Positions 20,011 through 28,634 of a stretch of 64,000 nucleotides of DNA are shown in pieces. This stretch comes from Trichomonas vaginalis G3 (taxonomy: Eukaryota > Parabasalia > Trichomonadida > Trichomonadidae). Where the stretch lies: positions 18,237,962-18,301,961 of the forward strand of contig NC_067208.1 of NCBI RefSeq assembly GCF_026262505.1. Reading direction: 5' to 3'. A model generated the notes under the pieces. It did no database searches, was not told the DNA's origin, and saw only the letters and a list, made by a program, of their open reading frames with translations. Made by a program: the position numbers and the translations under genes. Position 1 is the first letter of the stretch. Every line of letters begins with the position of its first letter.

Positions 20011-21144
20011 AAGTCCCTTACATGTAAGTAGCTCTGGTAAGTCTTCTCATTTCTGCTAACTTTTGGAGTATAGCTTCGTAGTTTAGAAGTTTAATTTTAA
20101 TTTGTCTTATTCCACTCTTGACATCTAAACGGTAAACTATCCATGAGGTCAAGAGTAGCTTTGGTAGCTTTAAGTGGAGCTATCTGTTCCTTGACTTCTG
20201 CAATTTTGGTTGCAATTGTGATTTGAGCTCCTTCAAGTTCGCCGTCTATGTCTTCTCAACACCTTCAACCATAGCTTGAAACTCTTCATCGGTCCATTGA
20301 GATTGGTGTGGGACGAATTTAACTTGCTTCATTCAAAAAAGAAAAAATGTTTTTACTCAAAGCGTGCCATGTATATGGCTATAAGAAACTTACCAGAAGG
20401 CTTCTTCTTCATATGCGTAAAAACATAAAAAAAGTGAAGTTAAAATGAATGTTTAAAGAACTGGCTGAATGTCGCCTTCACAGGTTATGTAGAACGGCTG
20501 ACCCGAGAAGTGAAGGAGAGACTGAATTGCCAATTTCATATGGGGTAGGGGGTTCTCCTTGTTTGGTATTTTTATCCAAGGACGTTTGTTTAGGAACTTA
20601 ACAAGAGCTTCTCTTTTGGCGTCCTTTATGTCACGTAGGCTGTCCCGTCTGGTATTTGAATTGGAATTCCAGTCGAAGTCTCGAGCTGAAGTGTAGACCT
20701 TCCAGAAATAGAGATGAACTTGACCTTGGGCTTCATACCTTGCGCAAGTAGTCTTTTACGCAGTCGTTAATTTCAATTAGGTAAATTGCCTCGTCAATCC
20801 TTCTTGCATTCCAAGTTCTTCCATCCGACAGGAAAATATTTTCCCGACAAACTGGAAAAATTTTCCAGTTGTCGTCCGTAAACCATTCAAATTTTCGAAA
20901 ATTGAGAACTTTTTGGTCGAAGCTTCCGACAGGAAAAGTTTTTCCTTCCGACAGGACACAAACGGATGACTGACGTCCTCCGAGTCCATTCCAAAGCCAG
21001 AAAACCGAAAGCTGCAGAACCACAACAGTCTCCTCAGCAACACAACAACCTCAGTTCCAGCAAGTACCTCCGTATTACTACCAATTTCCACCTCAAGGTT
21101 ACTACCCCACCACAAGGCTTCCCGAACTACCCTCCTCCTCACCT
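20011..21144. other. Degenerate B interior with remnants of small and Pro/Gln-rich genes
   Basis: No intact gene. The minus strand near 20130-20332 keeps a short Gln/Glu-rich ORF start (MKQVKFVPHQSQW). 20752-21030 duplicates 22955-23400, including CCGACAGGAAAA repeats and a Pro/Gln-rich tail. 21000-21144 reads as Pro/Gln/Tyr-rich sequence leading into 21145. Broken at several points. Confidence 0.5.
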
Positions 21145-21555
21145 ATGCCTTACTTCCCCAACCCTTGGATGTTCCAGCAAGCTCCACCCCAGCAATTCCA
21201 ATCTCAATCCCAATCGAAGAGAGACCAAGACTTCGAAGAAGGTCTGAACCGCTTACGCAAAGAGTATGCTACAGCTCCAATGGAAGACGACAGGCTTTCA
21301 GTCTCTTCCCTCAAATCGACCGATTCGACTCGTACCACAGATTCGGTCAAAGACAGAGACGACTACCTCAAGCAGTCTGAGAGACTCTTCATCTTACAGC
21401 CATTTACAGTTGGAGCTCTCAAGAACATGCGCAATTACGAAGGTCAGACACCAGCTGGAGACCGCAAAACAGACGTACTCGCAAGAGCCGTCCAGCTCGT
21501 CAAGACAAAGACTGAGATAGTCGACTTCATTCTTGCAGCTTGCCCATACAAGTAA
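21145..21555 (+). CDS. Pro/Gln-rich protein with helical C-terminus
   Basis: 136 residues as read; Pro/Gln/Tyr-rich coding character extends upstream, so the start is uncertain. The C-terminal 60 residues (LFILQPFTVGALKNM to DFILAACPYK) look like a compact helical domain. Higher GC content, as in the neighbouring HNH-like gene. No family recognised. Probably part of a longer gene that is now broken. Confidence 0.4.
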   Translation: MPYFPNPWMFQQAPPQQFQSQSQSKRDQDFEEGLNRLRKEYATAPMEDDRLSVSSLKSTDSTRTTDSVKDRDDYLKQSERLFILQPFTVGALKNMRNYEGQTPAGDRKTDVLARAVQLVKTKTEIVDFILAACPYK

Positions 21556-21583
21556 AAAAATAAACAATTACGAGTTAAACTTT

Positions 21584-21784
21584 TTATTCTTTCTTTTCTG
21601 AGTTGTTTAGAGCTGGTTTCTCTTGTAGGAACCTTTCGTACTCTTCCACGGTCATGTAATTGCGAATTTGGTACGCAATTCCAGGTTCGTTGTTTTTGAA
21701 CCTTACGTATGTAACGCTTCCATCCTCCTCAGGGAAGTAAGCTGCTAACATCTGACCAAGTTTTCTCGGTGACTCGGAGCTCAT
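21584..21784 (-). CDS. Small acidic ORF of unknown function
   Basis: 66 residues from MSSESPRKLGQML, preceded by ATTTTTA directly before the ATG. The middle (GSVTYVRFKNNEPGIAYQIRNY) suggests beta strands. It converges on 21145-21555. No family recognised. Confidence 0.4.
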   Translation of the reverse strand: MSSESPRKLGQMLAAYFPEEDGSVTYVRFKNNEPGIAYQIRNYMTVEEYERFLQEKPALNNSEKKE

Positions 21785-21820
21785 TAAAAATGTCACTTTT
21801 TAAACGTTAAGTTTTTAGTC

Positions 21821-22009
21821 TTATTTTACCCTTTGTTTGTCAAGGTAGTATTGGAGCGCAATTTCTCCAAATTCTCTGTGTCGGAGTTCTTCAGCATTTT
21901 CCAAGGTGTACCTGGAGAACTCAAAGAAGTTGTCAAGAACATACTGCCATGCTGCTCTTCTGAGTTCGTCGGTATTTTGGAAGTGTTGCACCTTCGAGTC
22001 TTCTGACAT
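21821..22009 (-). CDS. Small helical ORF of unknown function
   Basis: 62 residues from MSEDSKVQHFQ, mostly helical and charged (ELRRAAWQYVLDNFFEFSRY). Same strand as, and 36 bases before, the next small ORF. No family recognised. Confidence 0.4.
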   Translation of the reverse strand: MSEDSKVQHFQNTDELRRAAWQYVLDNFFEFSRYTLENAEELRHREFGEIALQYYLDKQRVK

Positions 22010-22155
22010 GAAAAAAATGACCAAATTTCATTATATAACTGTTATTTTTGACGAAGTGAACTTTTACTCTTCGTAAAAAAATCCCTGAAATCGTGAAAAA
22101 TTGCGAGTAGGTAAAAAACCCCAGTCGCCAAAACTCATGAAAATCGTGAAAAAAT

Positions 22156-22181
22156 GCGACCCCGACTTTTACAGGGGTCGC
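22156..22181. repeat. Perfect GC-rich hairpin between short direct repeats
   Basis: GCGACCCC, a 10-base loop, then GGGGTCGC. It lies between copies of AAAACTCATGAAAATCGT (about 22132 and 22184) in a 280-base non-coding gap. A transcription end or protein site is possible but unsupported. Confidence 0.5.
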
Positions 22182-22306
22182 CTAAAACTCATGAAAATCG
22201 TAAAAAAAACTCTATGAAATCATATCTTTTATACAAGATATGAAAAAATAAAATAAAGCTAGTTTTTTATAAAATATTTTTTTTATTTTGTATGTAAGAA
22301 CAGGAA

Positions 22307-22918
22307 ATGACAAACATTGAGTTTGAAACAGTCAAAAAGATAGACAATGACACCAAAGTGGTTAGAATTGGTGATTTAAACGTAAGATACTCAAAGAAAT
22401 ACAACAAATATTCTTTGTCAGACATTATATCTCCATCTGGAAAGAAAACATACCATTGGGTTGGAATTGCTTCAACTCAGAAAATTTTGACAAGAAATCC
22501 TGAGCTTATGATATCGGTAAAATTCTGTGGAACTACAGCATATCTCATTGACAAAAGTCTTATACCAATAGTTTTGTTATGGATTGACCCAGTTGTTGGA
22601 TATAATTTCATAACATATGGTTCATTCGATACGGAACGTTGCAGTGAAGGCTTACTTTACATCGTTCAGAAACCGAAGGACTTCAATACAAAAAGATATA
22701 AGATAGGAAGAACATATAATATAACTCAAAGATATGACAGTATAGTCAATAGAGTTAAGGTTGTGTTTGTGAATGATATGAGAGCTGCTGAAACAGAACT
22801 ACTTGAAAAGTTTGAGAAAATGTATGGTGCTCCCATAAAAGGTAAAGAAACGTTTGAAGTAGATGAGATAGATAAAGCTATAAAATTATTTGACGAAGTT
22901 GCTGAAAAATACATGTAA
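22307..22918 (+). CDS. KilA-N plus T5orf172 (GIY-YIG-like) protein, element B copy
   Basis: 203 residues. Residues about 20-70 look like a KilA-N DNA-binding domain (IGDLNVRYSKKYNKYSLSD, then SGKKTYHW). Residues about 110-200 look like T5orf172/MUG113 (GLLYIVQKP, RYKIGRTYNITQRYD, AAETELLEKFEK, ETFEVDEIDKAI), a GIY-YIG relative. The pairing is common in large DNA viruses and phages, where it is thought to act on DNA. The gene is about 95% identical to 50722-51333 in E, including its leader and the 25 bases after the stop, so it moved between element families recently. It appears inserted between two copies of a duplicated repeat region. Confidence 0.75.
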   Translation: MTNIEFETVKKIDNDTKVVRIGDLNVRYSKKYNKYSLSDIISPSGKKTYHWVGIASTQKILTRNPELMISVKFCGTTAYLIDKSLIPIVLLWIDPVVGYNFITYGSFDTERCSEGLLYIVQKPKDFNTKRYKIGRTYNITQRYDSIVNRVKVVFVNDMRAAETELLEKFEKMYGAPIKGKETFEVDEIDKAIKLFDEVAEKYM

Positions 22919-22989
22919 AGCGTTTATTTTTGGTCTTTTGTGAAAGTCAGATGGCTCAGGTAGCTCTATAAGGTAAATTGTCTTGTCAA

Positions 22990-23330
22990 ATCCTTCTGGC
23001 ATTCCGAGTCCTTCCTTCCGACATTCCGAGTCCTTCCTTCCGACAGGAAAAAATTTTCCTTCCAACAGGAAAAAATTTTCCTTCCAACAGGAAAAAATTT
23101 TCCTTCCGACAGGAAAAATTTTTCTTTCCGACAGGAAAAATTTTTCCAGTTGTCCGTCCGTAAACCATTCAAATTTTCGAAAATTGAGAACTTTTTGGCC
23201 GACCTTCAGGAAAAATTTTTCTTTCCGACAGGAAAAATTTTTCTTTCCGACAGGAAAAGTTTTTCTTTCCGACAGGAAAAGTTTTTCTTTCCGACAGGAA
23301 AAGTCCTTCCATCCGACAGGACACAAACGG
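22990..23330. repeat. Minisatellite of CCGACAGGAAAAATTTTT units
   Basis: About a dozen units of 19-22 bases. Each has a GGAAAAATTTTTCC-type palindrome joined by TTCCGACA, interrupted near 23140-23215 by a unique stretch (CCGTAAACCATTCAAATTTTC) that is also found at 20875. A shorter copy is at 20820-20965. Long ORFs through it are low-complexity artefacts. Confidence 0.8.
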
Positions 23331-23424
23331 ATGACTGACGTTCCTCTTCCTGAATGTCTTCCAAAGCCAGAAGAACCGACAGCCCCAGCACCACAACAGA
23401 CTAAGACTAAAACACTTACATTTT

Positions 23425-24300
23425 TCAAGCTTGACTTTTTACAATTTGAACTTTGTTCGCGTAGATATGAATTCTGAAAGAAGTATGAGGGTCTTGTATG
23501 ACTTTGTACTTCTCCCATAGTTCATGTCTGTCAAACTTACCTGCCATGGACTCTTTCATAAGTTCCATGAAATCGTCTTCGGACAATCCGGGGAAAAGTA
23601 TGATATCAGTAAGTATTCTCTTTACATCCTTACTTAAACTCTTTGCTGTCTGTACACAAATGACAACTGAAATGTTAAAGTGTCTGAGCTTCTTAAGAAT
23701 TCGACACATGTCTTGTTCTCTATTCTTTAACAAAGGATGAGAAGCAAAGTCATCTAAGATAAGAAGACACCTATGAGGGTAAGTCTTCCAATCGTAAGAT
23801 TGCAATTTCTTCGAAATGTATTCTATCTCTTTCTGTTTGTTTCTGAAGTGTTTCTTCTCTAATATTCTCTGCATTTCCTCATTTGGGTCTTTAAACCTCG
23901 AATTGACATACTCATTTATAGCATTGTACTTCAAAACTCTTCTTTGGTACTTCTTTATCCAATCCAACAACTCAGAGTCTTTTATACATACTAACTTAGA
24001 CTTTTTTATAATATCTTTGAACGAATTGACGGTTTGGTCAAATTGACCAGAAGTACTACAAATGACTACTAACTCATAGAATGGGTTCTTCTCATCTAGT
24101 TCTTGTTGTTGTGCAGCCATTTTAAGATAAGTGAAAGTCTTACCCGACCCAGGTGGTGCGATTAGACCTGTTATACCATTCTGAGCAAATAGGAACTTGT
24201 CATGTATGGGTTTTATCTGAGCATTTTCCAACTTCCTCTTGTTCTTATTTAAAACATTCTCAAATTTCTTGTCAATGTCAGCAAACTTTTTTTCTAACAT
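23425..24300 (-). CDS. FtsK/HerA-type genome packaging ATPase (A32-like)
   Basis: 292 residues from MLEKKFADIDK at 24300; longer upstream reading would run through the next gene's promoter and start. Walker A is LIAPPGSGKTF near residue 48 and Walker B is CLLILDDFAS near residue 175. A sensor region follows (LRHFNISVVICVQTAKSL). In Polintons this ATPase is thought to pump DNA into the capsid. It matches 42310-43197 in E in motif spacing. It is divergent from 24337, with a 36-base spacer containing TTTTTATCT. Confidence 0.88.
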   Translation of the reverse strand: MLEKKFADIDKKFENVLNKNKRKLENAQIKPIHDKFLFAQNGITGLIAPPGSGKTFTYLKMAAQQQELDEKNPFYELVVICSTSGQFDQTVNSFKDIIKKSKLVCIKDSELLDWIKKYQRRVLKYNAINEYVNSRFKDPNEEMQRILEKKHFRNKQKEIEYISKKLQSYDWKTYPHRCLLILDDFASHPLLKNREQDMCRILKKLRHFNISVVICVQTAKSLSKDVKRILTDIILFPGLSEDDFMELMKESMAGKFDRHELWEKYKVIQDPHTSFRIHIYANKVQIVKSQA

Positions 24301-24336
24301 ATTTTTAGAAAAATTAAAATTTTTATCTTTTAGGAA

Positions 24337-24783
24337 ATGTCTAGCGATTTCGCTATCTATATTCGAGACAAGCTTTTCGACAGCAAAACATCTGTCGACC
24401 ATAAAATCTTACATAGTGTAAACAAGAAAGGGGAATTTGTTCTAAAGTTCTGTTTCTGGGAATATGACAAGAACCATAAAACCTTAAGCAGAGCAGTCTT
24501 AAAATTTGTCAATGACAGACTTGTTGACAGAGATGACGCCTCTTGGAGAGATGAAGTCCAACAAAACTTCTTAGAATGCAAAGAAGACACATGCGCTGTT
24601 CTTGAAAATGAAATAGAAAACAGAATAGAAGAGCTATTAAATGACAAAGCACTTTTACAAAAATATGGTTCTGAGAAGTTTGACATAACTCCACCAGAGA
24701 AGAAGAAGAGAGAAAAGAAAGAAAAGAAAGTAGAAGAAGAGAAGAAAGAACCAGTTCCAGAGAAAAAGAAATTTGACATGTAA
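24337..24783 (+). CDS. 148-residue Polinton protein, acidic then Lys-rich
   Basis: The N-terminal 100 residues are a mixed helical domain (FAIYIRDKLFDSK, GEFVLKFCFWEYDKNHK). The C-terminal 40 are a Lys/Glu/Pro tail. TTTTTATCT lies 8 bases before the ATG. It ends 17 bases before the convergent gene at 24800. I looked for an adenain-type protease His-Asp-Cys pattern and did not find it convincingly. Function unknown. Confidence 0.6.
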   Translation: MSSDFAIYIRDKLFDSKTSVDHKILHSVNKKGEFVLKFCFWEYDKNHKTLSRAVLKFVNDRLVDRDDASWRDEVQQNFLECKEDTCAVLENEIENRIEELLNDKALLQKYGSEKFDITPPEKKKREKKEKKVEEEKKEPVPEKKKFDM

Positions 24784-24799
24784 AAATAAAATTTTATTT

Positions 24800-25219
24800 T
24801 TAGAACATTTCTGGGTCAATGTCAATGTTCTCTTCCTCTTTAGGAGCAAACACCGGCTTAGACTCTAAAATCTTTTTACCCAATTTACCTTGAACTTCAA
24901 CTATCTTAGACTCATAATATTCATAGTCGTCTGCTTTCTTTGGTTCATAAGGTATAACAAGTTTGTATGCTTTGCCTTCTTTAAGGTTTGAGAACCTTCT
25001 GTCAAAACTTTCTTTGACTGTTAACAAACCTTCTATGTCTAAGTCTTCAAATTTCGCACCATTTTTAGTCACAATAGCAAACTTAACTGGTTCGATGTTC
25101 CAAACTTTGTCAAATGTAGACTTTTCAAAATGGTAGAAGTAAACATTCAAATATGTGAATGGGTCTAGTTCTTCTTTAAGTCCTGACATGTACTTGTTGA
25201 CTGAGATGAATTTCGTCAT
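24800..25219 (-). CDS. 139-residue Polinton protein, possible DNA-binding beta protein
   Basis: A beta-rich central part (VKFAIVTKNGAKFEDLD, KAYKLVIPYEP) and an acidic C-terminus (EEENIDIDPEMF). The acidic tail and central pattern recur in E at 52369-52821 (ending EEIDPDVI). Beta-rich with an acidic tail is the style of single-strand DNA-binding proteins, and it lies beside the helicase in B and the polymerase in E, but that is inference. GGATAAAAA (the reverse of TTTTTATCC) lies upstream at 25230. Confidence 0.5.
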   Translation of the reverse strand: MTKFISVNKYMSGLKEELDPFTYLNVYFYHFEKSTFDKVWNIEPVKFAIVTKNGAKFEDLDIEGLLTVKESFDRRFSNLKEGKAYKLVIPYEPKKADDYEYYESKIVEVQGKLGKKILESKPVFAPKEEENIDIDPEMF

Positions 25220-25255
25220 CTTTTCTATCGGATAAAAAAATATTTTTTTTAAAAT

Positions 25256-26490
25256 TTACTCAGAAAAATTTTTCTTTGTATATACACCATTCTGAACATC
25301 TAAAAGACTTTTGACATTTGCCAAGAATGTTCGTTTAGACGCTGTCATATAACCATATTCTTGGCAATACTGTTTATACGAATCGTACAATGACCTTTCA
25401 TCTAAACACTCAAAGTCAGTTTCATCTATGAACAGTTCATATACACTCTTGTTTGCTTCTAACAATGTTTGTCTCTCTTCGGTATGTGGAATTTGTCTTG
25501 GATTGAACTTTGAAATATCTAATGTCATGAAATATGAGAACAAGTGGTTGTAAAAGTCAGATGTCAAAGTTTCTGCTAAGTCGTCAAAATATTCTGTATC
25601 TTGCATATGAGCTTCTGACGTTCTGACAACTACATATCTTCTGTCAGAACTTTCTAACTTCATCGGAACGGCGTTGTTTGAAACCATGATGAAATTGCAA
25701 CATTTTCACAAACTCTTTGGTCTTTATATTTTCTTTCAACAACTCCAACTTTGTCTGTTATAAGACTCTTCAAAGCATCTGAGTTCAAAACTTTTGTTGT
25801 ATCTATACTTTGAAGTTCGTTACATACTATAAGTTTCATATTCTCTATTGAAGAGTTAAATTTACCGCAGATGTTTTCTAAGTTTGTCATATTAGGGTTC
25901 GAATAGCCCTCTAACAGTTTGCATAAGATATCTGTAAAGAAAGTGTTCTTACCTGTTCCTTGTTTTCCAATTATGATGAGAGCAGTTTCATTTTTAGCAC
26001 TTGGATGTTGTAAGATGTTTGCAAACCAACATAAGATATACTCATAGACTCTTTCGTTTCCATTGCATATAATTTCTTTGACATGGTCTAACCAAGCTTC
26101 TATAACATTTTCTTTCCATTCTACTTGTTCGTATTTATATCCAGTGAAGATAGAATAGAAGTTTGGAGATGGTGTATAGAACTTTATACCACGAACTGAA
26201 AAATCTTCTAACTTTGACAATAAGATATCCCAAGCATCTAACATCTTCATACCAACTTGTACGACTTTTATTTTCTTAAGTTTCTGTTTACATTCTTGTT
26301 CTGAAACTATTGTCGCTCTTGGTTTGTTAAAGACAACATCCCATTCTTTCATGACATAACATTCTGGGGCAGAGTCGACATAAATGACTAAACGTTTCAA
26401 ATTCTCGACTGCTTTGTTATAGTCTCTAAATGGACACATATTTCTGAACGCTTGGAAGTCATAAAAATCTGAAACGTCTATTCTGTACAT
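25256..26490 (-). pseudogene. Superfamily 3 helicase (D5-like, broken)
   Basis: From MYRIDVSDFYDF at 26490. Walker A is IIIGKQGTGKNTFF near residue 175 and the B motif is MKLIVCNELQ. The stretch YILCWFANILQHPSAKNETAL before it is typical of poxvirus D5/phage P4-type SF3 helicases with the DUF5906 core. A C-terminal domain is visible at 25256-25687. It unwinds DNA during replication. E has no recognisable counterpart. It looks broken (one break). Confidence 0.82.
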
Positions 26491-26519
26491 TTTTATAAAA
26501 ATAAAAAAAAATATTTTTT

Positions 26520-27329
26520 TTATTCTTGAGCTATTTGTTGTTGCATTTGTTCCATTTGTTGCATTTGTTGTTCTTGAGCTATTTGTTGTTGAAGTTGTTC
26601 TTGTAATACAATACTTTCACCAGTTGCATCTTCCAATTCGAAACTTTCTGCCGTCATTGACAAATACATAGGACATAAAAGTTTTACAGGAACAAAGTTT
26701 GCGTCAACTAAGGTTAAGTTTATGTTTGCTAAAGTGTTTGAGTTTACTAAAGCTGAAAACTCTGCATTCGAATGAACAATAGGCAAACCAGCAGAGAATG
26801 TGTTGTTTATACGCATGAGTATCTTTTGGTCATAGTAGTTTCTGTCGACATTCGAATAACACTTTGAACCTAAGTTTGAAACAATATATAAAATAGGTGT
26901 ACTTAAAGTCAATGGAATAGACAAACCTTGTATGACACCTTTTCCTGTTATAGGAAACTGTTGGTAGTAAAAACCAGATATAAGTTTTGTATTATAGCTC
27001 ATATCGTTTATACTAAACTCAGTCGGACATCCAAACATAATGAAACCTGCTCTAGTTGCAGCACATGTTACATCCGTCCTTAAAGTATTAAATAAGTCAA
27101 CAAAACCTGTTGGTGGTATATCTGAGTAAGTATCTTCAAAGGAGTATTTTTTACCATTCACAACAACAAAGTCTTCTGGTGTCAAAAGAGCAAAACAGGC
27201 TTTAGTCGTCATCGTGTTTAAGGTTAGTTTACAATATCGTCCTTGAGGACTTTGTAAGTTTGTTGTTATAGAATTATATGACTCAGGGTTTTTAGTCGTA
27301 ATAGTATAAACCACTATGTCTTCTGCCAT
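26520..27329 (-). CDS. Candidate minor capsid (penton-like) protein
   Basis: 269 residues. Beta-rich throughout, with alternating strands from residue 1 to 240, then a Gln-rich repeat tail (QQQIAQEQQMQQ). Its layout and C-terminal strand pattern (VPVKLLCPMYLSMT) match the E protein at 44455-45231 (EPVELKAPVRMTVEV). In Polintons a single jelly-roll minor capsid protein is encoded near the major one, so this is the likeliest candidate. The fold is inferred from pattern, not shown. Confidence 0.6.
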   Translation of the reverse strand: MAEDIVVYTITTKNPESYNSITTNLQSPQGRYCKLTLNTMTTKACFALLTPEDFVVVNGKKYSFEDTYSDIPPTGFVDLFNTLRTDVTCAATRAGFIMFGCPTEFSINDMSYNTKLISGFYYQQFPITGKGVIQGLSIPLTLSTPILYIVSNLGSKCYSNVDRNYYDQKILMRINNTFSAGLPIVHSNAEFSALVNSNTLANINLTLVDANFVPVKLLCPMYLSMTAESFELEDATGESIVLQEQLQQQIAQEQQMQQMEQMQQQIAQE

Positions 27330-27339
27330 TTACATATAT

Positions 27340-27570
27340 TTAAAAGTTTTTCTGAAAGTGGAGAAGAACTTCATCTAAACTTTCACATGGCGTTTCTTGA
27401 AGTTCTCTGTCTAAGAAGTTCAAATATTTTGTAAAGACATAGAACTTTCCTTTGTCTACACGAACAAACAAAACAGGGTCTTTCATATCGTTCAAAAGTG
27501 TGTAAAGTCCTTTACATGAAATAAAGTCTATATTGTTTTTCTTCAAACATCTTTCAAGAAGTTTTGACAT
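27340..27570 (-). CDS. Small 76-residue Polinton protein
   Basis: MSKLLERCLKKNNIDF, strands, then a C-terminal helix (CESLDEVLLHFQKNF). Similar in size, place and ending to E proteins at 44252 (FDTVEEVLDRYYKLL) and 45249 (YRSVYEALEYML). It is 10 bases before the minor capsid candidate. Unknown function. Confidence 0.55.
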   Translation of the reverse strand: MSKLLERCLKKNNIDFISCKGLYTLLNDMKDPVLFVRVDKGKFYVFTKYLNFLDRELQETPCESLDEVLLHFQKNF

Positions 27571-27576
27571 TTTTAC

Positions 27577-28158
27577 TTAGCAAGTAAATTTTAATGAAAT
27601 GTTGTGGTCGTCAAATATTTTTATGACGTCTGGGAAACTATATTTTAAGTTCAACGTTTCACCTCCTTTCATAACGTATATCTTGTCAATGACATTATAT
27701 GAAACACCACAGCAAGCAATGTCGGGTTCTATTTCTTTGATGTTTATATCGTCTGCCTCTGTCAAAAGTTTCAATAGTTCTTTCAAAACTTCATGAGGTG
27801 CGATGACATATGAGTTCACTTTTACAGGGTTGTGCTCAACCAAGTTTAACATTATACCTAAAGCTTGACAAATCTTCTCCTGAGTTTTAAGTTTATCTTT
27901 AAGTTGTTGGTAGTCGTTTCGAATATCTGCAACAGAACTTAAGTCTCTGCTAACTTCAGGGTATGTTGGTTGTTCTTTTACAGGAACTATTGTTATACCA
28001 TCTTCGTCTTCGTATGGTTTCCCCACTTCAACATCTCTGTCTTTGACATTGACAACAACACTTTGACTGTTTGTTTGAGTTGGTGAATTTAACTTCACAT
28101 CTGCCATCGCCATTAAACCTTTTGAAACACTTACGCTTCTATTTTTCGGAAATGACAT
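27577..28158 (-). CDS. 193-residue Polinton protein with CCG motif
   Basis: Start at MSFPKNRSVSVSK (28158), next to the shared divergent spacer; a longer reading would cross the neighbouring gene. A disordered N-terminus, a helical middle (YQQLKDKLKTQEKICQALG), then a beta domain (EPDIACCGVSYNVIDKIYVMKGGETLNLKY). The E counterpart is 43619-44240 (DPEIECCGQ). The Cys-Cys-Gly turn is the best family mark. Function unknown. Confidence 0.6.
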   Translation of the reverse strand: MSFPKNRSVSVSKGLMAMADVKLNSPTQTNSQSVVVNVKDRDVEVGKPYEDEDGITIVPVKEQPTYPEVSRDLSSVADIRNDYQQLKDKLKTQEKICQALGIMLNLVEHNPVKVNSYVIAPHEVLKELLKLLTEADDINIKEIEPDIACCGVSYNVIDKIYVMKGGETLNLKYSFPDVIKIFDDHNISLKFTC

Positions 28159-28176
28159 TTTACTTAGAATAAAAAG

Positions 28177-28596
28177 ATGGACGTATTTGAGTATCTCTTC
28201 GAATTGAAGCAAAACAAAGTTTACACACACAAACAATACAAGTTCATTGACAGAGTAGTTCTTTACACAAACAATGGAAAATGTTATAGAATAGCAGTCT
28301 TTGCTGAACCAAAATATTTTCATAAAGCAAAGAAAGTTGGTATAACCGAGATGGTGAAAGTTCTTGACGTTGACAAAAATATAACAACAAAACTGACCGA
28401 TATTTCTAAAGGTAAGTTTATAATACAATACTATGTCAAAACTGGCGTACTGTCAATATTTGACGGAGAGAAGTCAGTTCAAGAACAACTTACTGACCTG
28501 CTGCCAAAATCTGCTCGATGGAAGCTGTCGTTATACCAATCTGAGGAGCCCCAGCAGGTTTCATCGAACGAATCTTCAAAAGAGCATCTTCCGTGA
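28177..28596 (+). CDS. 139-residue Polinton protein of unknown function
   Basis: MDVFEYLFELKQNKVYT with a beta-rich middle (CYRIAVFAEPKYFHKAKKVG) and a Ser/Gln/Glu tail. The overall layout resembles the small proteins at 40184 and 60957 in E (contact with FVPRENTFYQI-type strands), but the similarity is weak. It converges on the major capsid gene. Unknown. Confidence 0.45.
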   Translation: MDVFEYLFELKQNKVYTHKQYKFIDRVVLYTNNGKCYRIAVFAEPKYFHKAKKVGITEMVKVLDVDKNITTKLTDISKGKFIIQYYVKTGVLSIFDGEKSVQEQLTDLLPKSARWKLSLYQSEEPQQVSSNESSKEHLP

Positions 28597-28634
28597 AAAG
28601 TGCTATTGGTTTTGTAAACTTCTTTGCTTTCAAT

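Noticed and set aside
22886-23518. Long minus-strand open frame of about 210 codons through the repeats
   Set aside because: Its sequence is low-complexity (KNFSCRKEKLF-type) and comes only from the CCGACAGGAAAAATTTTT repeats; both strands and several frames are open there.
24301-24402. Longer N-terminus for the packaging ATPase
   Set aside because: It would read through the start and promoter of the divergent gene at 24337; the ATG at 24300 fits the spacing of other divergent pairs.
28159-28428. 90-residue extension of the protein at 27577-28158
   Set aside because: The extension is antisense to the conserved gene at 28177 and hydrophobic without structure; the ATG at 28158 lies at the shared divergent spacer.
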